A model generated the notes under the pieces. The model made no database searches. It saw only the letters and a list, made by a program, of their open reading frames with translations, and had not been told where the DNA came from. Shown here piece after piece: positions 49,654 through 59,470 of a stretch of DNA of 63,968 nt (position 1 is its first letter; each line of letters starts with the position of its first letter). Both the position numbers and the translations under genes were made by a program. This DNA comes from Maritimibacter alkaliphilus HTCC2654 (lineage in GTDB: Bacteria > Pseudomonadota > Alphaproteobacteria > Rhodobacterales > Rhodobacteraceae): the NCBI RefSeq assembly GCF_000152805.1, contig NZ_CH902578.1, positions 3,252,877 to 3,316,844 of the forward strand. Direction: 5' to 3'.

Positions 49654-50631
49654 CTAGTCTGCCAATTCTCTAAGAATTGATGTCAGCACGAATTCACCGT
49701 CAAACCTGAAACCAATTCCGTCTAGAACGATGCTATGAATTGCACGTTCGTCCAAACTAGATTGAGTACCTATCTCCGCATGATGGACCAGACTGTCACG
49801 CAAGGACTTTAGTCGCGATACTGTCTGCTCAGCAACATTCTTGGCCTTTGGGTGTCTCTTGTACCTCCTCCGAATTTCATTGATATAGTTTCGTCCCAAT
49901 GACTGTTCTAGCGCAGCACGGTAATAAACCCACTTCGCAGCTTCATCCTTACTACCCCGTGCCTTGGTCAACATCCTTAAGGCTTTCTTCGCAGGTTCTC
50001 CAAGCAAGGAAAAATCCACCTCAGCATCAATTAGGTTTCCAAATTTTTGGGCAATGTCGTCAAGCGGAGCCTTCTCGCGAATAGTGAGTTTCCGAGTAAA
50101 AAATTTTCGTTCTTTTGCACTGAAGAAAGACGAAATGATGGGTGGAAAAATCATCCCAGAACCAAGAAAACATGAAACTAAACCCGTTTCTGAATAAGCC
50201 CTATGAATTGAAAAGCCATCCTCCTTCTCAACAGAAGCCTCCCTAAAGGCGACCAATACCTCCTCTTCATTGAAACGATGTGAAAACTCGGAAACGTTGA
50301 CGTTCTTCACACAATCAGAGTTGAAGTTGAGCGAAAGATGATGTGACCGGAACTCATCTCCAGTTTTGGTCGTAAGAATGATATAATGGGCATCGCTACC
50401 AGCGAACTTCAACGTTCTGCGGTGATATTCTTTTTCGGATAGCCTGGGCGATAGGGAATAGAGGGAGAGAAAAACAAAATCAATCTCGGAACAAATCCCT
50501 CTTATGGTTGTGGCGAGACGTTCCTCGAACTCAGTTGGCTCGCTGGCGGAACAAATCCAAAACCACGAACCAACTTGCAGGTCTGGTGCCACTTGCGCAG
50601 CATCAGTTTCTTCTTCTTTCCCCTCACCCAT
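49654..50631 (-). CDS. AT-rich orphan gene with HEPN-like motif, possible defence RNase
   Basis: The 325-residue protein has no family I recognise. The DNA is clearly AT-richer than all neighbours (Lys, Asn, Ile and Phe codons abound), so it was probably acquired. The C-terminal helical region (about 215-300) ends a helix with [13 protein letters not shown]. Here R278 and H283 form the RxxxxH signature of HEPN ribonuclease-type domains, as in Apea-like and Abi proteins. The N-terminal 210 residues are unknown and may be a sensor. The ATG overlaps the stop of lepA (ATGGGTGA), so expression could ride on the lepA transcript. REP-like hairpins lie at its 3' end. Confidence 0.7.
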   Translation of the reverse strand: MGEGKEEETDAAQVAPDLQVGSWFWICSASEPTEFEERLATTIRGICSEIDFVFLSLYSLSPRLSEKEYHRRTLKFAGSDAHYIILTTKTGDEFRSHHLSLNFNSDCVKNVNVSEFSHRFNEEEVLVAFREASVEKEDGFSIHRAYSETGLVSCFLGSGMIFPPIISSFFSAKERKFFTRKLTIREKAPLDDIAQKFGNLIDAEVDFSLLGEPAKKALRMLTKARGSKDEAAKWVYYRAALEQSLGRNYINEIRRRYKRHPKAKNVAEQTVSRLKSLRDSLVHHAEIGTQSSLDERAIHSIVLDGIGFRFDGEFVLTSILRELAD

Positions 50632-52423
50632 CCATCTTCAAAGCCGAGATAAACGCCTCCTGCGGGATCTCCACCTTGCCGAATTGGCGCATCTTCTTCT
50701 TACCGGCTTTCTGCTTCTCCAGCAGCTTCTTCTTCCGGGTCGCGTCGCCGCCATAGCATTTGGCCGTCACGTCTTTGCGCAGCGCCGACAGCGTCTCCCG
50801 CGCGATGACCTTGCCGCCGATGGCCGCTTGGATCGGGATCTTGAACATGTGGCGCGGGATCAGGTCTTTGAGTTTTTCGCACATCGCCCGGCCACGCATT
50901 TCGGCGCGGTCGCGGTGGACCATCATCGACAGCGCGTCGACGGGTTCGTCGTTCACGAGGATCTGCATCTTGACGAGGTTGTCCTGCCGGTAGCCTTCGA
51001 TCGAATAGTCGAAGCTCGCGTAACCTTTCGTTACCGATTTCAGCCTATCGTAGAAGTCGAAGACCACTTCGTTCAGCGGCAGGTCATAGACCACCATCGC
51101 GCGTGATCCGGCGTAGGTGAGGTCAAGCTGGATGCCGCGACGGTCCTGGCAGAGTTTCAGCACGTCGCCCAGAAACTCGTCCGGGACCATGATCGTCGCC
51201 TTGATGCGCGGTTCTTCGACGTGGTCGACATAGGTCAGGTCGGGCATGTCGGCCGGGTTGTGCAATTCCTGCATCGTCCCGTCCTTCATGTAGATGTTAT
51301 AGACCACCGAGGGCGCGGTGGTGATGAGTTCGATGTCGTATTCGCGTTCCAGCCGGTCGCGCACGACTTCCAGATGAAGGAGGCCAAGGAAACCACAGCG
51401 GAACCCGAAGCCGAGCGCGGCCGAGGTCTCCATCTCGTAGCTGAAAGAAGCGTCGTTCAGGGCGAGTTTCTCGATCGCGTCGCGCAGATCCTCGAACTCG
51501 GCTGAATCCACGGGGAACAGGCCGCAGAACACCACCGGGATCGACGGGTTGAAGCCGGGCAGGGGCTTTTCGCACCCCTTCTTCTCATGCGTGATCGTGT
51601 CGCCGACTTTGGTATCGCGCACCTGTTTGATCGAGGCCGTGATAAAGCCGATCTCGCCCGGTCCAAGCTCCTTCACGTCCTGCATCTTGGGGCGGAACAC
51701 GCCGATCTTGTCGATCTGGTGCACCGTGCCGTTCTGCATGAACATCACGCGGTCGTTCTTTTTCATCTTGCCGTCCATGACGCGCACCAGCACGACGACG
51801 CCCAGATAGGGGTCATACCAACTGTCGACCAGCATGGCCTTCAGCGGCGCATCGGCGTCGCCCGTCGGGGCGGGCAGGCGGTGCACGATGGCTTCCAGCA
51901 CCTCGCGGATGCCCTCGCCGGTCTTGGCCGACACCGCAATCGCGCCCGAGGCGTCGATCCCGATAACGTCCTCGACCTGTTCGGCCACGCGCGAAATGTC
52001 GGATGCGGGCAGGTCGATCTTGTTGAACACCGGCACGATCTCATGATCCGCGTCGATCGCCTGATAGACGTTGGCCAGCGTCTGCGCCTCGACCCCTTGG
52101 GTCGAGTCCACGACCAGAAGCGAGCCTTCGACCGCGCGCATGGACCGGCTGACCTCATAGGCGAAATCGACGTGACCGGGCGTGTCGATCAGGTTCAGCA
52201 CATAGGACTGGCCGTCGAGCGCGTCGTATTCGATGCGCACGGTGTTGGCCTTGATGGTGATGCCCCGCTCGCGCTCGATATCCATGGCGTCGAGCAACTG
52301 CTCTTTCATGTCGCGATCCGGCACGGTGTTCGTGGCCTGGATCAGGCGGTCGGCAAGCGTGGATTTCCCGTGGTCGATATGGGCGACGATGGAGAAATTG
52401 CGGATGTGAGCGAGGTCAGTCAT
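50624..52423 (-). CDS. lepA: Elongation factor 4 (LepA)
   Basis: The 599-residue GTPase shows IDHGKST (G1), the G2/G3 parts ERGITIKA and [12 protein letters not shown] (G4), and SAKTGEG (G5). The EF4-specific C-terminal domain contains KYCYGGD-like [28 protein letters not shown]. It back-translocates or rescues stalled ribosomes in the cytoplasm. ATG at 52423 gives the standard N-terminus [19 protein letters not shown]. It is ordinary for GC and codon use, unlike the overlapping downstream gene. Confidence 0.97.
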   Translation of the reverse strand: MTDLAHIRNFSIVAHIDHGKSTLADRLIQATNTVPDRDMKEQLLDAMDIERERGITIKANTVRIEYDALDGQSYVLNLIDTPGHVDFAYEVSRSMRAVEGSLLVVDSTQGVEAQTLANVYQAIDADHEIVPVFNKIDLPASDISRVAEQVEDVIGIDASGAIAVSAKTGEGIREVLEAIVHRLPAPTGDADAPLKAMLVDSWYDPYLGVVVLVRVMDGKMKKNDRVMFMQNGTVHQIDKIGVFRPKMQDVKELGPGEIGFITASIKQVRDTKVGDTITHEKKGCEKPLPGFNPSIPVVFCGLFPVDSAEFEDLRDAIEKLALNDASFSYEMETSAALGFGFRCGFLGLLHLEVVRDRLEREYDIELITTAPSVVYNIYMKDGTMQELHNPADMPDLTYVDHVEEPRIKATIMVPDEFLGDVLKLCQDRRGIQLDLTYAGSRAMVVYDLPLNEVVFDFYDRLKSVTKGYASFDYSIEGYRQDNLVKMQILVNDEPVDALSMMVHRDRAEMRGRAMCEKLKDLIPRHMFKIPIQAAIGGKVIARETLSALRKDVTAKCYGGDATRKKKLLEKQKAGKKKMRQFGKVEIPQEAFISALKMDG

Positions 52424-52547
52424 GGCGGTGGGAGATAACACCCTTCCGACAGGCGTGGAAGTGGGCAAAATCGTGCTGGCGGGTTTTGTTTGCAAGGCCC
52501 GGATATGTTACGGGACAGATGTGCTTTTACTGTGAAAGGAGACCGGG

Positions 52548-52712
52548 ATGAGGCTGAACATGGGTATCTGCGTCGCCTTGGGCATCGCCATCGGCGCGTC
52601 GTTCGGGGCGGCCACCGGAGCTGCGGCCGAGGGGGCCGCCTGGGGCGTGGCGCTGGGTGCCGCCATCGGCGCGGTCGCCAGTGGCCTGCGCAGCCGGATG
52701 GACCGGGGCTAG
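52548..52712 (+). CDS. Small glycine-zipper protein (tandem 1)
   Basis: The 54-residue protein consists almost wholly of G/A repeats (GIAIGASFGAATGAAAEGAAWGVALGAAIGAVASG), which can form a glycine-zipper membrane helix pair, followed by a basic tail (LRSRMDRG). AAAGGAGA sits 7 bases before the ATG. A related small gene follows 9 bases downstream, so the two are a tandem duplication or a two-subunit membrane assembly. It is divergent from lepA. Confidence 0.7.
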   Translation: MRLNMGICVALGIAIGASFGAATGAAAEGAAWGVALGAAIGAVASGLRSRMDRG

Positions 52713-52721
52713 GGGGCCGCC

Positions 52722-52880
52722 ATGAACATGGGGGCCGCCATCGCGCTGGGCATCGGGATCGGCACGGCCATCGGCGTGGCGATGGACAATGTCGGCGCGG
52801 GCATCGCGATCGGGGCCGGGATGGGCGCCGCCATCGGCGCGGCCCTGTCCAGCCGCACGAAGGACGACGACGAGACCTGA
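52722..52880 (+). CDS. Small glycine-zipper protein (tandem 2)
   Basis: The 52-residue protein with GAAIALGIGIGTAIGVAMDNVGAGIAIGAG and GAAIGAALSS ends in an acidic tail (KDDDET). It differs from the first only in the tail charge, which is basic there and acidic here. Paired opposite-charge tails may let the two proteins join in the membrane. It ends 7 bases before the stop of the convergent XRE regulator gene. Confidence 0.65.
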   Translation: MNMGAAIALGIGIGTAIGVAMDNVGAGIAIGAGMGAAIGAALSSRTKDDDET

Positions 52881-52887
52881 TTTCGGC

Positions 52888-53727
52888 TCACAGCCGCGAC
52901 AGATACCGCCCGAAATCGCGCGCATCCACCTCCGCCTCGCGCACCAGCCAGTCGAAGTGCTCGGTCAGCGACCGCAGGCGCGAGGATTCGCGAAAAGCGA
53001 GGTAGAAGCGCCCGACGTAGATGACCCCGATCAACGGTCCATAGACCGTCAAGGGTGCTGAAAACACGCGCCGCGCGTCATACAGGAACACCCGCAAGCT
53101 GGGAAAATACTCCTCGTGAAGCGCGATCAGATGGTCGATCTGCGCCCGCCGCGCGCCCGCCTCCAGCCCCCGGTAATAGCCTTCGCCCGCGGCCAGCGCC
53201 GTCACCTCCTGAACGGGCAGGGCGATCTCATGATCGGATGACCGGGCGCGCAGGAAATCCAGCCGCTCGCGCATCGCGGAAATCGCCTGATCCGACGTCT
53301 TCGACAGGAAATCCGCGTATTCCCAGCGCAGCACATCCTCGGTCTTGAGCATATCGGGCAGGGTCGCGGGCACGTGGCGCACCTTGTATCCCGTCGCCTC
53401 GCGATACCAGTCGAGAAGCTGGTCGTCGGCAGGGGTGCGGTCGGCCTCGGTCATCTGCATGGCCGCCGCGATGGCGTCGCCGGGCCGTTCGGGCCGGTCG
53501 GTGAGCCCCAACAGCCAGTCGGTCGAAACGCCCAGTTCCTGCGCCAGGTCTGCGGTCAGTTGGGCCGAGGGCAGGCGTGCGGCCTCGGCATCCAGAACCT
53601 GCGATATCGTGGACCGGTTCACGCCCGTCGCACGGGCGATCCCGGCGCGGCTGGCCCCCGCGAGGGTCATCGCCGACAGCAGGCGTTCACGGAACAGGCT
53701 CGCACGGTCGCGCTTGTCGATTTTCAT
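52888..53727 (-). CDS. XRE-family transcriptional regulator
   Basis: The 279-residue protein has an N-terminal helix-turn-helix at about 12-75 (SRAGIARATGVNRSTISQVL) and a large C-terminal region of unknown fold that probably binds a ligand or partner. A 17-bp inverted repeat (53736-53752) lies only 9 bases before the start codon and overlaps a TATAAT on the minus strand, which implies autorepression and a very short or leaderless mRNA. The target genes are not evident; the DUF2061 gene is divergent. Confidence 0.85.
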   Translation of the reverse strand: MKIDKRDRASLFRERLLSAMTLAGASRAGIARATGVNRSTISQVLDAEAARLPSAQLTADLAQELGVSTDWLLGLTDRPERPGDAIAAAMQMTEADRTPADDQLLDWYREATGYKVRHVPATLPDMLKTEDVLRWEYADFLSKTSDQAISAMRERLDFLRARSSDHEIALPVQEVTALAAGEGYYRGLEAGARRAQIDHLIALHEEYFPSLRVFLYDARRVFSAPLTVYGPLIGVIYVGRFYLAFRESSRLRSLTEHFDWLVREAEVDARDFGRYLSRL

Positions 53728-53735
53728 AAGCGATG

Positions 53736-53752
53736 TTGTCTATTATAAACAA
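53736..53752. promoter_or_regulatory. Palindromic operator and -10 of the XRE regulator
   Basis: TTGTCTATTATAAACAA is an inverted repeat with one mismatched pair around a central T. It carries a minus-strand TATAAT (53742-53747). The position, just before the XRE start, fits an autoregulatory operator. Confidence 0.6.
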
Positions 53753-53846
53753 ATGGTCGGTTCAGTTTACGGGTAACAGACTTCGCGCCCACCCGTCCAG
53801 CCGATAAGCCTTTCCCACGCAACGCCAAAACGAACGGGAGCCTCGG

Positions 53847-54074
53847 ATGGACACCGCGCGCCGCACAGTCGCGAAAGCGATCACATGGCAATTGCTCGGT
53901 CTCGTCACGACCACCGTTCTCGGCTATGTCGCCACCGGATCGCTCACCGCAGGCGGGGCGCTCGCCCTTTCCTCGGCGCTCGTCGGCTTCGTCTGCTACG
54001 CGGCCCACGAACGGCTCTGGTCCCGCATCCACTGGGGCCGCATCTTCCCACAAAATGACAAAAGCGCGACCTGA
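53847..54074 (+). CDS. DUF2061 membrane protein
   Basis: The 75-residue protein matches DUF2061: RTVAKAITWQLLGLVTTTVLGYVATGSLTAGGALALSSALVGFVCYAAHERLWSRIHWGR, with two membrane segments. Some relatives sit next to sulfate or cysteine metabolism genes, which is not seen here, so no role can be assigned. GGGAG lies before the ATG. The dispersed repeat at 54081-54136 lies directly after its stop. Confidence 0.88.
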   Translation: MDTARRTVAKAITWQLLGLVTTTVLGYVATGSLTAGGALALSSALVGFVCYAAHERLWSRIHWGRIFPQNDKSAT

Positions 54075-54080
54075 GCCGCG

Positions 54081-54136
54081 CCTCTTCTCTGTTTCCAGAA
54101 ACCTCGGGGGAGCGCGAGGGGGCAGCGCCCCCTCGC
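54081..54136. repeat. Dispersed repeat, copy 4 (inverted), terminator-like
   Basis: Read on the minus strand it gives the core CGAGGTTTCTGGAAAC then GAGAAGAGG. The next part holds GCGAGGGGGC (54114-54123) and GCCCCCTCGC (54127-54136), a perfect 10-bp stem with a 3-base loop. It separates the convergent DUF2061 and glycerophosphodiesterase genes and could end transcription from both sides. Confidence 0.7.
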
Positions 54137-54171
54137 ATGGATCGCCGCGGGCTTGCCCGCGGCGAAACCGC

Positions 54172-55377
54172 TTACATGCCCTGCGCCATGCAGTTTGCGT
54201 AGTAGGTGACGGTCGCGGGCCAGTCCGAGAACACGCCGTCCACGCCCACGTCCTGCGCCAGCACGTCGAGTACGGTGAAATAGTCGGCGTCGTTATCCAC
54301 GGCCTCCGCGACCGACTGGTAATACCAGCCGCCACCCGTGGTGAGCGGGCCGGAGCGTTCCAGCGTCCATGTGATGAGGTTCAGGCCAGCGTCCTTCGCC
54401 GCCAGCGCATACTCCGACGCGGCGATTTCGCCGTCCTTCACGGTGACCAGCATGTTGATCGACGGGGCGAGGTAATTGACGCCCTGATCCACCAGCGCCG
54501 CGAAATCCTCGTTCCACGTCTCGGCGTTCTGCTCGTCGAAGCCCTCGGACCATTCGACCAGATACACCGCCTGCTCACCGAACTCCGGCTCGTTCTCGAT
54601 CCAGTAGAGCACGTCTTCGAGGTTGAAGGATTGCGGCCAGACGCGGTTCGGCGCGATGCCCGCGTCCTTGTATTCGTCGATCATCTTCTGGGCGTAGTCG
54701 GCCTGCGCGAACCCGTCGAAGGGCATTTCGACCGACGGCGATTTCAGCTCGGGCGTGAAGTCGGCGCCAAGCTCGTCGAAGAGCGCGATCGACTCGGCAT
54801 GGGTCATCAGCGTGCCGCCCATGGCCGCGTAAAGGTCGGTGCGCCAGCCTGCGGTGCCGTCCATATAGGCCTCAACGGTTTCGCCAGCGGGGTTCGCGGC
54901 ATCCATCTTGCCGGTCAGCGTGCGGAACTCGGCCAGCGTGATGTCCGAGGTGCGGCATTCGGCGGCGGCGGGCGTGTCGCCGTCGGCACCCGCGAACGGC
55001 GTGGTGCACTTCGCGCCGAGGTCCGTGGCGAGGATGTCGGTCGTGGTGTGCAGGTCGTTCTGCGCGTGACGGCAGACGAGTTCCTTGTCGGCCGTAAAGG
55101 TCACGTCGCATTCGAGGACACCGGCCCCCATCCGCGCGGCGGCACGGTTCGATTCCACAGTGTGCTCGGGGAACATGAGCGGCGCGCCACGGTGACCGAT
55201 CGAGAATTTCTGCGCGGTCATGTCCATGTCCTGACAGGCCAAGAGCTTGTCCTTGAGCGCGCCCTCCTCCATCCGGTCGATGAGGTAGTAGGGGCGGGGG
55301 CCCAGTTCGATGGGGGCGGCGATGGCGGCGCCTGCCAGCATCGCGCTGGCGAGGGCGAGGGTGAGCGTGCGGGTCAT
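54172..55377 (-). CDS. Glycerophosphodiester phosphodiesterase
   Basis: The 401-residue secreted enzyme has a signal peptide ending AAIAA and the GDPD barrel: [17 protein letters not shown] with the catalytic HR and [22 protein letters not shown] with metal ligands and second His, and VDGVFSDWP near the end. It releases sn-glycerol 3-phosphate from lipid head-group diesters in the periplasm. GGGAG precedes the ATG at 55377. It is longer than GlpQ (about 360) because of extra loops of 20-40 residues near positions 130-190. Confidence 0.92.
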   Translation of the reverse strand: MTRTLTLALASAMLAGAAIAAPIELGPRPYYLIDRMEEGALKDKLLACQDMDMTAQKFSIGHRGAPLMFPEHTVESNRAAARMGAGVLECDVTFTADKELVCRHAQNDLHTTTDILATDLGAKCTTPFAGADGDTPAAAECRTSDITLAEFRTLTGKMDAANPAGETVEAYMDGTAGWRTDLYAAMGGTLMTHAESIALFDELGADFTPELKSPSVEMPFDGFAQADYAQKMIDEYKDAGIAPNRVWPQSFNLEDVLYWIENEPEFGEQAVYLVEWSEGFDEQNAETWNEDFAALVDQGVNYLAPSINMLVTVKDGEIAASEYALAAKDAGLNLITWTLERSGPLTTGGGWYYQSVAEAVDNDADYFTVLDVLAQDVGVDGVFSDWPATVTYYANCMAQGM

Positions 55378-55496
55378 GTCGGAATACTCCCTGTTGACGT
55401 GTCCGGTGCGCATAGAATGGGCGGGATTGAAACCGGGGCATGACGGTTTCGCGAAACCTTGGTGACAGTCCCTCCGGGGGCGGCTAGCGTCTGGCC

Positions 55497-56444
55497 ATGA
55501 CAGGCATTCTCACCGTGACGTTGAACCCCGCGCTGGACGTGTCGACCTCGGTCGACAGGGTGCGGCCCGAGGACAAGCTGCGCTGCGCCATGCCGTCGCT
55601 CGACACCGGCGGCGGCGGCGTCAACGTGGCGCGCGCCATCGGCGAGCTTGGCGGGCGGGCCGGGGCCTTCGTCGCGCTGGCGGGGCATACGGGCGCGCAG
55701 TTTCGCGATCTTCTGGAGGACGAGCCGCTCGACCCGGTGGTGTTCGACATCCCCGGCGACACGCGCCAGTCGCTCGCCGTGACCGACGAGGGCACGGGCG
55801 AGCAGTTCCGGTTCGTCATGCCGGGGCCGCGCTGGTCGCCGGATCTGGCCGAGGCCGCGATCCGGGCTATCGTCGCGGCGGCCCCGCGGGACGGTTTCGT
55901 GGTTCTGTCGGGCAGCCAGCCGCCCGGCGTCCCAGTGCATTTCCCCACCGGACTGGCCGCCGAGATCGAAGCGGTGGGGGCGCGGCTCATCCTCGACACC
56001 TCCGGCCCGCCGCTGCGCGCGCTTCTGGGGGTCGGCCATGCCCGCCATCACGTTCTCAGGCTCGACGGGGCCGAGAGCGCCGAACTGGCGGGACGAAGGC
56101 TCGTCACCCGCGAAGAAGTCGCGGATTTCGCCCAGTCACTGATCGTGGGCGGGATATCCGAGGTCGTGGTGCTGGCGCTCGGGGCGGACGGGTCGGTTCT
56201 GGCGACGGCGCAGGGGCGCTGGCACGCCAACACCATCGACGTTCCGGTGAAGTCCAAGGTCGGCGCGGGCGACAGCTTTGTGGGGGCCTTCACGCTTGCC
56301 CTGTCACGCGGGGCGGCGCCCGAGGCCGCGCTGGTGCAGGGCTGCGCGGCGGCGTCGGCCGCCGTGATGACGGATGCGACCGCGCTGTGCCGGCGCGAAG
56401 ATGTCGAGGCCTTGGCGCGCACCGCCACCCTGACGCCCCTGTGA
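55497..56444 (+). CDS. PfkB-family sugar kinase (1-phosphofructokinase/PfkB type)
   Basis: The 315-residue ribokinase-fold enzyme has [12 protein letters not shown] at the N-terminus and [16 protein letters not shown] for substrate. The catalytic [12 protein letters not shown] anion-hole motif has the Asp base. It phosphorylates a phosphosugar, either fructose 1-phosphate or fructose 6-phosphate. No fructose PTS genes are next to it, so fructose-6-phosphate kinase (PfkB) is as likely as FruK. It starts about 120 bases from the divergent phosphodiesterase. Confidence 0.88.
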   Translation: MTGILTVTLNPALDVSTSVDRVRPEDKLRCAMPSLDTGGGGVNVARAIGELGGRAGAFVALAGHTGAQFRDLLEDEPLDPVVFDIPGDTRQSLAVTDEGTGEQFRFVMPGPRWSPDLAEAAIRAIVAAAPRDGFVVLSGSQPPGVPVHFPTGLAAEIEAVGARLILDTSGPPLRALLGVGHARHHVLRLDGAESAELAGRRLVTREEVADFAQSLIVGGISEVVVLALGADGSVLATAQGRWHANTIDVPVKSKVGAGDSFVGAFTLALSRGAAPEAALVQGCAAASAAVMTDATALCRREDVEALARTATLTPL

Positions 56445-56528
56445 CAGCGTGACTGTTTCGCAAACCACCAAAGCGTGCTACCTTCCGCGCCCATTGGACA
56501 ACGGTGTTTCGACAGTCAGGGATCGACC

Positions 56529-56831
56529 ATGAAACGCATCATTCTCGGCGCGGGCTTTGCGCTCGTGCTGGCTGCCCCGGCTTCGGCGGCGGGCATCATC
56601 GAAACCGCCTGCATGAAATCGGGTCGCACGGCGGCCTCTTCGGTTCTGTGCAACTGCATTCAGGGCGTGGCCGACCAGCTGCTCGCCCCGCATGAGCAGC
56701 GCAAGGGCGCCGCGTTCTTCGCGGACCCGCACAAGAGCCAGGAGACGCGCCAGAGCGCGGATGCAAACGACGGCGCCTTTTGGCGCAAGTGGAAGGATTA
56801 CGGCGTGATCGCAGCGAAAAGCTGCGGTTAG
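56529..56831 (+). CDS. Small secreted protein of unknown function
   Basis: The 100-residue protein has a signal peptide ending ASAAG and a mature part with four cysteines: CMKSG, LCNC and the final SCG. The Cys spacing suggests disulfides or a small fold. The segment CNCIQGVADQLLAPHEQRKGAAFFADPH is common in similar alphaproteobacterial secreted proteins. AGGGA lies before the ATG. Its end overlaps the stop of the convergent phosphatase gene by four bases. Confidence 0.7.
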   Translation: MKRIILGAGFALVLAAPASAAGIIETACMKSGRTAASSVLCNCIQGVADQLLAPHEQRKGAAFFADPHKSQETRQSADANDGAFWRKWKDYGVIAAKSCG

Positions 56832-57271
56832 ATCGCCTTCAGCAACCCCTTGGTGCAGGCTTCGACAAGGTCGAGCGTCTCGTCGAACGCGCGGGTGTAA
56901 TAGGGGTCGGGCACGTGATCCATGCCCGTCTCGGGTGCATAGGCGGTGAACAGGCGCACGGGCGTCGTGTTTCCGGGTGGGCGCTTCCGTTCGATGTCGC
57001 GCAGGTTCTCCGCGTCCATCGCGAGGATCAGGTCGAAAGTGTCGAAGTCGGCCGCGTCGAACTGGCGCGCCCTGAGCGGTGACAGGTCGTAGCCGCGCCT
57101 GCGCGCCGCGCGCTGCATGTCGCCATAGGGCGGCTCGCCGATATGCCAGCCGGACGTGCCCGCGCTGTCGAAGGTCAGGTCATGGTCCGCCCCCATCCGG
57201 CGCGCGACGCCTTCAGCGGTGGGCGAGCGGCAGATGTTGCCGAGACAGACGAACAGGATACGCGTGGTCAT
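56828..57271 (-). CDS. Low-molecular-weight protein tyrosine phosphatase
   Basis: The 147-residue enzyme has the P-loop CLGNICRS at residues 9-16 and the Asp general acid in DPYY near 121. It removes phosphate from tyrosine in the cytoplasm. Family relatives often control polysaccharide synthesis kinases, but no such kinase gene is nearby. The gene follows an EEP-family hydrolase gene with a short overlap-free junction of three bases, being downstream of neither and sharing its direction. Confidence 0.93.
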   Translation of the reverse strand: MTTRILFVCLGNICRSPTAEGVARRMGADHDLTFDSAGTSGWHIGEPPYGDMQRAARRRGYDLSPLRARQFDAADFDTFDLILAMDAENLRDIERKRPPGNTTPVRLFTAYAPETGMDHVPDPYYTRAFDETLDLVEACTKGLLKAI

Positions 57272-57274
57272 GGC

Positions 57275-58486
57275 TCAGTCCTCACCGTCGCGCAGCCTGA
57301 GGTGCGCCTTGATCTGCCCGTGGTCCGAAGCGAGTTTGTTGTAGGGGGCTTCGGGGTGCGAGCCGTCGGTGATGTGGTCGTTCAGCACCGAGAAATACTC
57401 CATATCCGCGATCCGCTTGTCGTAATCCGGGTGGAAGTGGCGGCTGAGGTAGATCTGGTCGATGCTTTCGAACACCCCCGCGAAGGCGGTGGTATAGACC
57501 ATGTCGCGCAAGGATTTACGCACGAACAGCCCCTCGGCGGCGTGCAGGCGGTTGCGCTCCACCTGTTCCTTGATGGTCGCGGCTTCCTCCGCCGAATAAC
57601 GGTCGGAATAGCTTTCGGCATCGTGGCGCAGCATCCACTGGTAGTTGCGGAACGGCACTTCGCCCGAGACGATCTCGGAACTCACCGCATGTTCGCCGTC
57701 GTTGAAGTCGCCCATGACGGCGACCGGATGGCCCTTGGCCAGTTCCGCCACGATCTCACGCCGCAGCACCCAGGCCTCGGCCATGCGGCGCACGGCGGCG
57801 CGCATGGAGCCCATCGCGCGGCCCACGGGATCATAGTGGACAAGGTCTTCTTCCGGGGCGAAGTCCGCGCCTTCGGGCCGGATGAACTCGCCCAATTTCG
57901 ACTTCAGGTGACAGTTGAAGAGGGTAATGACCTGATCCCCGACCGGAATCCGAACCTTGAGGATCGGGCGCGACAGGCGGCGCAGCGTGAACGCTCCGGC
58001 GTCAAGGTCGCCGTCCAGACCGCGCAGGGGCTGGAACGGGATGGTCAGGGGCGTGGCGAAATCCTGAATGACCTCCGGTTCCCCCACGAAGCCGAAGCGC
58101 GACAGAACCGCCACACCGGGGCGGCGCTTGCCGGGCTGCCTCGTGTCGGCGGCATTGGGGGCGAAGGCCAGCGCAGCGTCGTCATAAGGCTCCACCCCCA
58201 GTTTCCGGAAAATGACCTTGCGATGATAGGCCTTGCCCTTCGACGGGATCACCGCGTCGTTCAACGTGCGCGCCCGGTCGGAAGCCTCCGCGATCACTTC
58301 GCGTAGCGGTTCCTCTTCGAAAATCTCCTGAAACCCGATCACATCGGCATCCAGATCGACAAGCTGGCTCGCCATCCAGTCGCGCTTCCAACCGTATTCC
58401 TCGGGCGTGTAGGACTGGAACTCGTAATATTCCTTGTCCGGCCCGATCAGGTTCTTGACGTTGAAGGATGCGAGGGTGAACTCCAT
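57275..58486 (-). CDS. Endonuclease/exonuclease/phosphatase family hydrolase
   Basis: The 403-residue EEP-fold protein has FTLASFNVKNL (metal Asn), IGFQEIFEEE (metal Glu), LFNCHLKSK, VMGDFNDGEHA and the C-terminal SDHGQI. The signature places it with nonspecific nuclease or phosphodiesterase relatives; extra segments of 60-90 residues separate the core motifs. It has no signal peptide, so it is cytoplasmic. The substrate is unknown. It lies 15 bases after the dehydratase gene in the same direction, so it may be the fourth gene of that operon. Confidence 0.85.
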   Translation of the reverse strand: MEFTLASFNVKNLIGPDKEYYEFQSYTPEEYGWKRDWMASQLVDLDADVIGFQEIFEEEPLREVIAEASDRARTLNDAVIPSKGKAYHRKVIFRKLGVEPYDDAALAFAPNAADTRQPGKRRPGVAVLSRFGFVGEPEVIQDFATPLTIPFQPLRGLDGDLDAGAFTLRRLSRPILKVRIPVGDQVITLFNCHLKSKLGEFIRPEGADFAPEEDLVHYDPVGRAMGSMRAAVRRMAEAWVLRREIVAELAKGHPVAVMGDFNDGEHAVSSEIVSGEVPFRNYQWMLRHDAESYSDRYSAEEAATIKEQVERNRLHAAEGLFVRKSLRDMVYTTAFAGVFESIDQIYLSRHFHPDYDKRIADMEYFSVLNDHITDGSHPEAPYNKLASDHGQIKAHLRLRDGED

Positions 58487-58501
58487 CAGGGGCTCCCTGT
58501 G

Positions 58502-59470
58502 TCAGAGGGTGTCGAGGGCTTGGGCGAAACTCGTCGGGTCCACATTGCCGCCGGAGGCGACGACGATCAGCGTGTCGGCCTCGGTCTCGCGCGCATGGAA
58601 CAGCGCGGCGGCCAGCGCAACGGCGCCGCCGGGTTCCACCACGATCTTCAGCCGAAGGAAGGCATGGGCCATGGCACGCAAGGCGTCGGCATCGGGCACG
58701 GCGAGGCCGGGTCCGCAAAGCGCGTGCATGATCGGGAAAGTCAGTTGCCCTGGTGCGGGCGTGATGATCGCGTCGCAGATCGAGCCGGTGAGCGCCGGGT
58801 TGCGCTGGATGCTGCCTGCGGCGAGCGACCGTGCCACGTCGTCGAACCCTTCCGGCTCGACCGGCCTGACCCGCATTCCGGGTGCTTCGGCGTTGAGCGC
58901 GATGGCCGTGCCGGAGGTCAGCCCGCCACCGCCGCAGGGGATCAGGACTTCGGCTTGCGTGACGCCAAGCGCCTTGGCCTGCGCCGCGATCTCAAGCCCC
59001 ACCGTGCCTTGGCCCGCGATCACCTCGGGTTCGTCGAACGGTTTGATAAGCGTCAGCCCGCGTTCCTCGGCCAGCGCCGTGCCGATCGCGTCGCGGTCTT
59101 CCGTCGCGCGGTCATAGGTCACGACCTCGGCCCCCAGCGCGCGGGTGTTTTCAAGCTTCAGCCGCGGCGCGTCCGACGGCATCACGATCACCGCGGGCAC
59201 GCCGAAATCCCGTGCCGCCTGCGCGACACCCTGCGCATGGTTCCCGGAGGAAAACGCGATGACCCCTTTCTTGCGCACTTCGGGGTGGATCGAGGACACC
59301 GCCGAGCGTCCGCCGCGATACTTGAAGCTGCCGGTGACCTGAAGGCACTCGGGTTTGACGAGAATGCGCTTTCCCGCGATCTCGTCGAGAAACGGGGAAT
59401 GAAGAAGCGGTGTCACGCGGGCATGGCCGTGAATGCGGATCGCCGCCGCCCGGATCATGTCGAGGTTCAT
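58502..59470 (-). CDS. PLP-dependent threonine/serine dehydratase
   Basis: The 322-residue fold-type II enzyme has GSFKYRGG with the Schiff-base Lys near residue 50, SSGNHAQGVAQAA, the Gly-rich phosphate loop PCGGGGLTSGTA, and EPGGAVALAA near the end. It lacks the regulatory ACT domain of biosynthetic IlvA, so it is a short catabolic dehydratase or a serine racemase relative. It deaminates threonine or serine. Its ATG overlaps the stop of the upstream hydrolase gene (ATGA). Confidence 0.9.
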   Translation of the reverse strand: MNLDMIRAAAIRIHGHARVTPLLHSPFLDEIAGKRILVKPECLQVTGSFKYRGGRSAVSSIHPEVRKKGVIAFSSGNHAQGVAQAARDFGVPAVIVMPSDAPRLKLENTRALGAEVVTYDRATEDRDAIGTALAEERGLTLIKPFDEPEVIAGQGTVGLEIAAQAKALGVTQAEVLIPCGGGGLTSGTAIALNAEAPGMRVRPVEPEGFDDVARSLAAGSIQRNPALTGSICDAIITPAPGQLTFPIMHALCGPGLAVPDADALRAMAHAFLRLKIVVEPGGAVALAAALFHARETEADTLIVVASGGNVDPTSFAQALDTL

